From Caenorhabditis remanei (taxonomy: Eukaryota; Nematoda; Chromadorea; Rhabditida; Rhabditidae), in contig NC_071332.1 in NCBI RefSeq assembly GCF_010183535.1, positions 620,001 through 684,000 on the forward strand: a stretch of DNA of 64,000 bases, in the 5' to 3' direction. Shown in pieces: positions 58,401 to 64,000 of this stretch. Both the position numbers and the translations under genes were made by a program. The notes beneath the pieces are model-generated. The model did not search any database, was not told the DNA's origin, and worked only from the letters and a program-made list of their open reading frames with translations. The stretch's first letter is position 1, and each line of letters opens with the position of its first letter.

Positions 58401-61174
58401 CCGAGCACCTCTCGTCTACCTTACACACCACCAAGGTATACAGACGAAACAAGGTTTGATTAGGATTTAGTTCTTAAATAATTGCATCTTTTAGACGTCC
58501 TGACTATTCTTCGGCGAACAACTTCAGTAAAACACGGTACCTATTTAGAATTACCGCTTTTACGTAGAAATAGATTAGTTGCTATTTGGTTTTGAAACGA
58601 GTTCAGACAGAAAACTACTGTAATTTGCTCAGACCTTATCAGTTTGTATCTACTACAACGAGGGCGCCATGGTGGATCACTACGAGGTGTGCTTAGTTTC
58701 TGGTCAGATAGTTTTTAGTGTAGTTGTTTGCTAGTGATGAATAACCTATCAGCTCTCAGATCTCCACAATTTGTATCTACAACGACAAGAGCTCCATGGT
58801 GGATCACAACCAGGTGCGCTTAGCTTCCTACTAGTTTTTTTGTATACTGAAGTTTTGGTAATAGGGCGCGGTTGTACAAGTTAGGAAGTACCAGAATAAC
58901 CATACTAGTTTCAGACGTCCTCCTGTTCCGTATTGGAGTACCCAGAGACAACCAACACGGTAATTAGAAGTGTTAGTGTTATAGTTGAACTTTTATACAG
59001 AACCATGTTTCCACCAACCACCACTAGAAGACCATGGACCACTACAAGGTGTGGCTTTCAAATTTTGACTCTTTCGATTTCTGTTTCAAAGCTGACAGTC
59101 CATTTTTCTATCCAAACTATTTCAGAAAGCCGTCTGTTCCATATTGGAATACTCAAAGACAGTCTGTGAGGTAAATACTACTGCTTTAGTTATAGTCGAA
59201 CAACTTTTGTTCTGTTTTCCGTTTCTAGCATTAGATAATCAGATCATTCTTATGGTCAGACCACCACTAGGTGTGAATATCGAATTTTTGCTATTTCCTA
59301 CTATAAGTAGGAACAGCGGCCTTCTACTTGACAAGTGTACTTTTTTCTTTGCTCTAACTATACGTTTTAGTTAAACTATACGCTTTAGTTAAACTGCGAA
59401 AAAGCAAGGTCTCCACAAGTTGTGTGGTTCTCAGAGACAAGCAACTGGGTTATTTAAACTTGACTAATAAATATAGAAGAAATGCTAATAGTTTAGTTTT
59501 TCACATCTAGCCTTAGAAAATCTGTTCAGAACCCTACTTCCACCAACTACCACACGAAAACCATTCACTTGGACAACCACTACAAGGTGTGAAATTCAAA
59601 TTAGCAATAATAATTGTTCTCTATTTATTTCGACGATTTCAGACCTCCCTTCATCCAAACTTTGATCACAAGAAAACCTCAATGGGCCTCCACTAGGTTG
59701 ACTATCTTTATTCTAACTCTAAAATTTGTAAAATTTGATTTATAGAACACCCTGGTGGATTACTCAGCCCATGCGGTCTCGGTATACTTTTTGATCCGCT
59801 TTAGACGCTCTTTTTTCATTTTGTTGCTTTGTACTCTGATTTTTTAATGTCTTAGTTAATATTTCACTCTTTGAATTTTCAGCCACCCCGACTCTACCAC
59901 ACCTTCCCCAGCTCCTGCCTCAACAATCGACTTCCCACCCAGGAAACATGAAGGAGGAGAGGAATTCAGTGGGAGAAATTTCAAGGTCCGATCAAGAAGT
60001 GTTCATTTCGCCATGACAGAAAAACCTCCAGTGACCACTACGATGAATGTGATGAAGTTTTTCTCCACATCAAGAACTCCACTGACCACCGCGAAACCTT
60101 TGATTCCTTTCGCTTGTACTGCTGATGTATTTTTCCTGGTCGATTTGTCCCAGGGTACCGGTGATAAAAGTCAGCAGTGAGTTTTTACTTTCTTGGATTA
60201 TATTCAAACACTATGTATCAGGTACCTGGACATCGCCGCGTCCGTTATAAGTTCCCTTCCAATATCTCAGGAAGCAGTTCGTGTCGGATTGATAAGTTAT
60301 TCAGGACCAGGAAGAACACACGTTAGGGTGTACCTGGATAAGCATAATGAGAAGGAGAAGCTTATTGAGTATGTTACATAAAACCATATCATCTGAGAAA
60401 AGAGATGTTTCAGAGAAATGTTCCTAATGGAGAGACATGGCGGCACCACCAGAACCGCAGATGCAATTCGCTACGCCACAAAGATTTTTGAGGGAATGGC
60501 TCACCCTGCTAGACGAAACGTGAAGAAAGTTCTAGTGGTATTCACAGATGGATATTCACAAGATAGTCCGAGAGATGCTGCAAGAGTCGCCAGAGCCAAG
60601 GGGTTGCAATTGATAGCAGTAGCGGTGAAGGATCGGTTGGCGCCACCGGATGAGGAGCAGTTGGCTGAGATCGGAGGGCATGCAAGGGTAAGGAGAATAG
60701 ATAGAATGGAAACGACGGTTCTGTTTCGTGTCAGTTTTTAACAGAGAGATTTTTAGTCACTGCCATATTCGAAACCTTGGTAAGGGTACTTAGCGCACTG
60801 TATGATAAGACGTAAGGCAATCGTAAATTGTGTCAGCACAACACTGTTCTTACAACTATGTCCCACCGAACTTCTCCTCAGAACTGCATTTTTCATTGAG
60901 TCTATCAAATTTTATACAATATTATACTGTTCCGGTAGAGCGTGTTTTGCATGAAACACACAGAAATTTCAATCAGGTCAGTTCTTACGGATCTTGCGTT
61001 ACTATATGCTTTAACAGCGTTTAGCAAGCGCGCCTTACCGAAGTTTTGACAAATTTCATTAGAGCGCATTTACATAATCAATATCACCACATGAGCTGAT
61101 TTCAGAACGTGTTCGTCTCCCCCAGTGGCCGAGAACTTCGCGAGAAAATAATTGGAACTCAATGTCGTCTGTAG
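55497..61174 (+). CDS. Secreted protein with two vWA domains and a Thr/Arg/Pro linker
   Basis: I do not recognise a named gene. My 28-exon model (2670 bases, 889 aa) closes in frame. Exon 1 (55497-55592) gives a signal peptide (PWPALLLLLAQYSLA) then CIDVLFVIDNK. Exons 2-4 (55645-55755, 56318-56414, 56464-56593) complete a vWA-like domain whose metal site lacks DxSxS. Exon 5 is 56641-57057. Exons 6-24 (57108-59781) encode the linker. Exons 25-28 (59883-60176, 60222-60368, 60414-60687, 61106-61174) give a second vWA: ADVFFLVDLSQGTGDKS (DxS present, third position Gly), then GGTTRTADAIRYA and VLVVFTDGY. It ends at Cys-Arg-Leu with no membrane segment, so it is probably an extracellular matrix or cuticle protein (inference). 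The start lies about 260 bases after the nrx-1 poly(A) signal. Confidence 0.8.
55840..56215. repeat. Tandem-like GCGCTCTACCGTACTAC repeats in the VWA gene intron 2
   Basis: At least five GCGCTCTA(C/G)CG(C/T)A(C/T)T words (about 55871, 55931, 56006, 56084 and 56198), alternating with CCTAGTATACTGTAAC words at roughly 60-75 base steps. All are in one orientation, unlike the fold-back copies elsewhere. Confidence 0.65.
57108..59781 (+). other. Array of 19 symmetric phase-2 micro-exons
   Basis: Exons: 57108-57167, 57217-57252, 57526-57588, 57679-57738, 57805-57885, 57973-58023, 58070-58120, 58167-58235, 58280-58339, 58385-58453, 58495-58536, 58633-58686, 58760-58813, 58915-58959, 59001-59048, 59126-59170, 59530-59586, 59643-59696, 59746-59781. 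Lengths are 36-81 bases and every one is divisible by three. Nearly every junction splits an Arg (or Ser) codon as AG|A, AG|G or CG|A. Products look like R-x-TTTRRPxTTTR. Exons 58633-58686 and 58760-58813 both encode FVSTTTRAPWWITTR, a recent duplicate pair. Single exons could be skipped without a frame change. Confidence 0.8.
59221..59450 (+). pseudogene. Decayed copies of micro-exons
   Basis: In the oversized intron 59171-59529, 59250-59271 (ATGGTCAGACCACCACTAG|GTGTG) resembles the exon at 59001-59048 (CCATGGACCACTACAAG|GTGTG). 59404-59450 (GTCTCCACAAGTTGTGTGG) resembles the exon at 58760. In the phase of the array both hit stops or lack the Arg-codon boundaries, so I read them as dead exon copies. 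Confidence 0.5.
60830..61080. repeat. GTAGAGCG-family repeats in the last VWA-gene intron
   Basis: TGTTCTTACAACTATGTCCC near 60843, CCGGTAGAGCGTGTTTTGCA near 60932 and GCGCGCCTTACCG near 61028, the same words as other small MITEs in the window. Confidence 0.55.
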
Positions 61175-61579
61175 ACAATAATCTTAATAATCAATTAATT
61201 CATTTTTGACCATAATCAATAAATATTTACATTAAATTCCGAATATGAAGAAAAAATGCGCAATAGTTATCCTAACAACAGAGTTGAGGAAATCACCAGA
61301 GGGGAACAGGGAAAACGGGGAAGAGAGAAGGAGAACTGAAAACGGAGAGGAAAATTGAGACATGGTATGGGGCACACGGGAAGAGTGGGAGGAGCTAAAA
61401 CTAGACGGCGTACTCATTTAAGAGAAACTTGACTACAATTTTATGCGAACCGAAGAAAGATGGGGGAGGAACTAGGGGGAGGTGAACCCGGTAAGGCGGA
61501 AGGAGATTGAACTTAAACATGGAAAATGTTTCGAAAAGGTGTGTGATGATGAAGATAAATACCGAGAAGAGAACAGAGA
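61175..61579. other. Convergent 3' UTR region
   Basis: This 400-base stretch separates the stop codons of the plus-strand VWA gene and the minus-strand ELM2-SANT gene and should hold both 3' UTRs. 61300-61400 is purine-rich on plus. No AATAAA was found on the minus strand close to the 61580 stop. Confidence 0.6.
61218..61223 (+). terminator. Poly(A) signal of the VWA gene
   Basis: AATAAA 44 bases past the stop codon at 61172-61174. Confidence 0.75.
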
Positions 61580-64000
61580 TTAGTTAATGGAATGAAGACC
61601 CGCTTGGATCAGAGGATGCGTCGATTGTACGAGTGGTGTTGAGGTCACTGGCTGGAAGAGGTTCTGCAAAACTGTACAGGTGATTGATGGGGGTTGTGGA
61701 AATAGTATATTTGAAGTGTTAACAAAAGTATTTAATGTTGTGGAAGGGTGCTCGATTTGATATGCGGAATGTGTGTAAAAAATTGACTAATCCGTGAGAG
61801 ACCATTTTCGAAATATAGTGAAGGAATCGAGCACGCGAGCGAGATTTCTTTTATGACTAACCACACAACTTTCAGATTTAGAATATCCGACCGTCTATTG
61901 CTTAGCTACGTATCTACGTGCAATTACTGTGAGTTGATACTCAGCAAATTAAAAGAAAACACTATTTGGAAGATTTTCCAAGAAGTATGATAAACCTATG
62001 TGGTGACACTAATTGGAGTACGGAATCCATCAGGTCTACCTAATAATTAAAACAATGTTGACATGATTACTGTACTGAGACGTCGTGAGGGTTCTAAATC
62101 TTCGGCTAAATTTGATGTACGATTTGAATGAACAGAGCAACACCACTTTCAGTTCGATTATCCAAAAAGATTCAGATTCCTTATCTCTCTCTCTATTTTT
62201 CAATATTAAAAAACTCACATGTTGCATGGCTCTTGCCACAAGTTGCTGTTGCTGCGTAAACTGCTGAAGCTGTTGTTGAGGCGTCAATGGTGAGTTAAGT
62301 TGTGAGCTTAAACTTGTCAACGAGTTCAACTGTGTTTGCAACTGTTGATTAATATTCAACTGTTGTGGTGTCAACTGTTGAGGCGTCAGGCTCCCAATAG
62401 TTGATGGTATTGAAATTCCGAGATGTCCGTTTGCGAATGGATTCAGTGGAGATGTTGTGACACTGTTGCTAACCGCGTTTCCAACAGCGGTCGACAACTG
62501 AGCAGCGGCCGCCGCGATCTGAGCATCGTGAGCTTTCGCTTCTTGCTCAGCACGCGCTTTCATCGCGTGGGACTTCATATGGGCGTTGAGTGACTTGACC
62601 TTTTCGAAGCATTTATCACAAAGTCGGCAATGGAAGAATCCATCGGCACTTGGCTGGGCACCTTTCTTGCTAGCAGATGCAGATGGGGTGTGATGAGCTC
62701 GTGGGAGGGATGGTTGGTAGTTCTTCTGGATTCCGAAGAGATCCTTAGATGATGGGGAGAGACCAATGAGGGGATCTTCTCGTGGGGAGGACATCATGGG
62801 TGACGTGCTGGAATATGAAAACATGAGGGGGATGGTTGCGCTGAACTTGTTGTACTTAGAAGAGCAATGTGCCCAATTTTCACACAGAAGTATAGAAAAT
62901 TATACGACTAGAAAGCTGAGATCAATAAAATTCTGAATCTAGTCTTCTCGACTCTTCAGGCTTCCCAAAATTAGAAAAGTTTACTTTTATTCTCAGTATT
63001 CCAGCCATTTATCTATCTTTTTATTTAAAAAAACTCACAACGCCCTATCCCTGAACTCGAAATGTCCGTTTCCATTAAACGACGCATCTGTTGCATTCGA
63101 CTCGTTATCCGACTCTCCTGACTCGACCAATGACAGCTTCTTAACTGGCGCCGTCGGTTCTTCCAGTTTATTTTTCTGCAAGTTGATATCCAACAATTGT
63201 CGTTTCCTCCTCAGATTTCTCAGTTTTCGGTAGTCATCCGGGCAGTCTTTCTTCCACGAGTAATAGAATTGGACGCATTCTTTGACAGATTTCCCGGCGA
63301 GCTCTACAGCAACCTTATCGAAATCCTTCTCCGATTTGTAAATTGCATCTTGGAACTGATAAATCTCATCTGGAGTCCAAAGGACGGTGTCATTGTACAT
63401 ATACCCGAAAACACTAGAGTAATGCTCCCAATCCAGTGTGTCACTTCTCAACAAATCCTCCACTGCCGCCTCGATATTTCCCTTGTTTTCCATAAGGAGG
63501 TGCAGTGCCAGCTCCTTGTTTCTTCCGGCTCTCGGACAAGCTTGACTGCATGCGAGCAATTCGAATGCGTTGACTGAAACACAATTACATTAGGTATTCT
63601 TTCTGAGAAACAAAACTCACTTTGTTCCTGATCGATATCTTGCAAAATGTCCGATGAGAAAACAATCTCGTCGCGGTCATCGATTGCTTCAAGCTCAGTT
63701 TTTGGCACCTCTCGTTCGCACCACTTTTTGACACGTGCTTGATAGTTTCTGCCGAGGTTGATGTGGCTGAAAATTGAGAAGGATTAATATTACAGCATCG
63801 AAAAGCCGAGACTTTTAATATTTTTTTCGGAGACCTAATGAAAATATTATGCATCAACCTGAGTAGCTGTGCGACTGTCCAAAAATGTTTTGGCCTAAAT
63901 AGCATCTTTAAGTTTCATAAAATTTTTTATACGAATGGATTCTCAATCAGGTGTATTTTTTATAAATTGAGGTGACATAACTTTTGCACAAAACTAATTA
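61580..64000 (-). CDS. saeg-1: ELM2-SANT zinc-finger chromatin protein, 3' part (probably SAEG-1)
   Basis: ELM2-SANT proteins recruit histone deacetylases; in C. elegans SAEG-1 acts with HDA-2 downstream of EGL-4 (family knowledge). Exons in the window, minus strand, are 63621-63766, 63039-63573, 62219-62807 and 61580-61663; the 5' part lies beyond the right edge. The first encodes the ELM2 start (HINLGRNYQARVKKW). The second completes ELM2 (INAFELLACSQACPRAGRN, NIEAAVEDLLR) and holds SANT (LWTPDEIYQFQDAIYKSEKD, KSVKECVQFYYSWKKD). The third has one C2H2 finger (FHCRLCDKCFEKVKSLNAHM) then a Gln/Leu-rich stretch. The last encodes NLFQPVTSTPLV and ends HSIN. This matches the TRERF1/MIDEAS/ZNF541 group rather than MTA or CoREST. 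The symbol is a memory-based assignment, less certain than the domains. Confidence 0.8.

Overview
The window is nematode genomic DNA, almost certainly Caenorhabditis. The evidence is short introns with TTTTCAG acceptors, splice acceptors placed directly in front of start codons (trans-splicing sites), a closely spaced same-strand gene cluster, and many small fold-back repeats. The order plrg-1, prp-38, secs-1, lig-1, nrx-1 is what I recall for C. elegans chromosome V. That species match is from memory and was not checked by a search. I built the gene models by hand from splice signals, reading phase and protein similarity. Every complete model closes in frame from start to stop.

Layout. 1-1376: no gene seen, repeats. 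1377-9917, minus strand: a probable three-gene operon transcribed plrg-1 -> prp-38 -> secs-1 (two spliceosome proteins and the selenocysteine synthase SepSecS). 10455-12856, plus: a DXO/Rai1-family gene that appears to lack conserved catalytic acids and whose long introns are filled with fold-back elements. 13531-16774, plus: DNA ligase I (lig-1). 16775-28278: an 11.5 kb stretch with no supportable gene but many dispersed repeats. 28279-54970, plus: neurexin (nrx-1), 27 coding exons encoding about 1735 aa with the full set of six LNS and three EGF domains, plus an internal first exon at 49966 for a short gamma-type isoform. 55497-61174, plus: a secreted protein with a degenerate N-terminal and a fuller C-terminal von Willebrand A domain. 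The two are joined by a Thr/Arg/Pro linker encoded by 19 consecutive small phase-2 exons, each a multiple of three bases. 61580 to the right edge, minus: the 3' part of an ELM2-SANT-zinc finger gene, probably saeg-1.

How the genes relate. The left operon combines pre-mRNA splicing (PLRG-1 in the Prp19/CDC5L complex, PRP-38 in spliceosome activation) with selenoprotein translation (SECS-1), a typical worm operon of housekeeping functions. lig-1 is housekeeping DNA replication and repair. nrx-1 is a large synaptic adhesion gene whose long introns hold most of the repeats in the window. The VWA gene follows nrx-1 on the same strand and converges on the chromatin gene at the right edge. The most unusual structure is the symmetric micro-exon array of the VWA gene.
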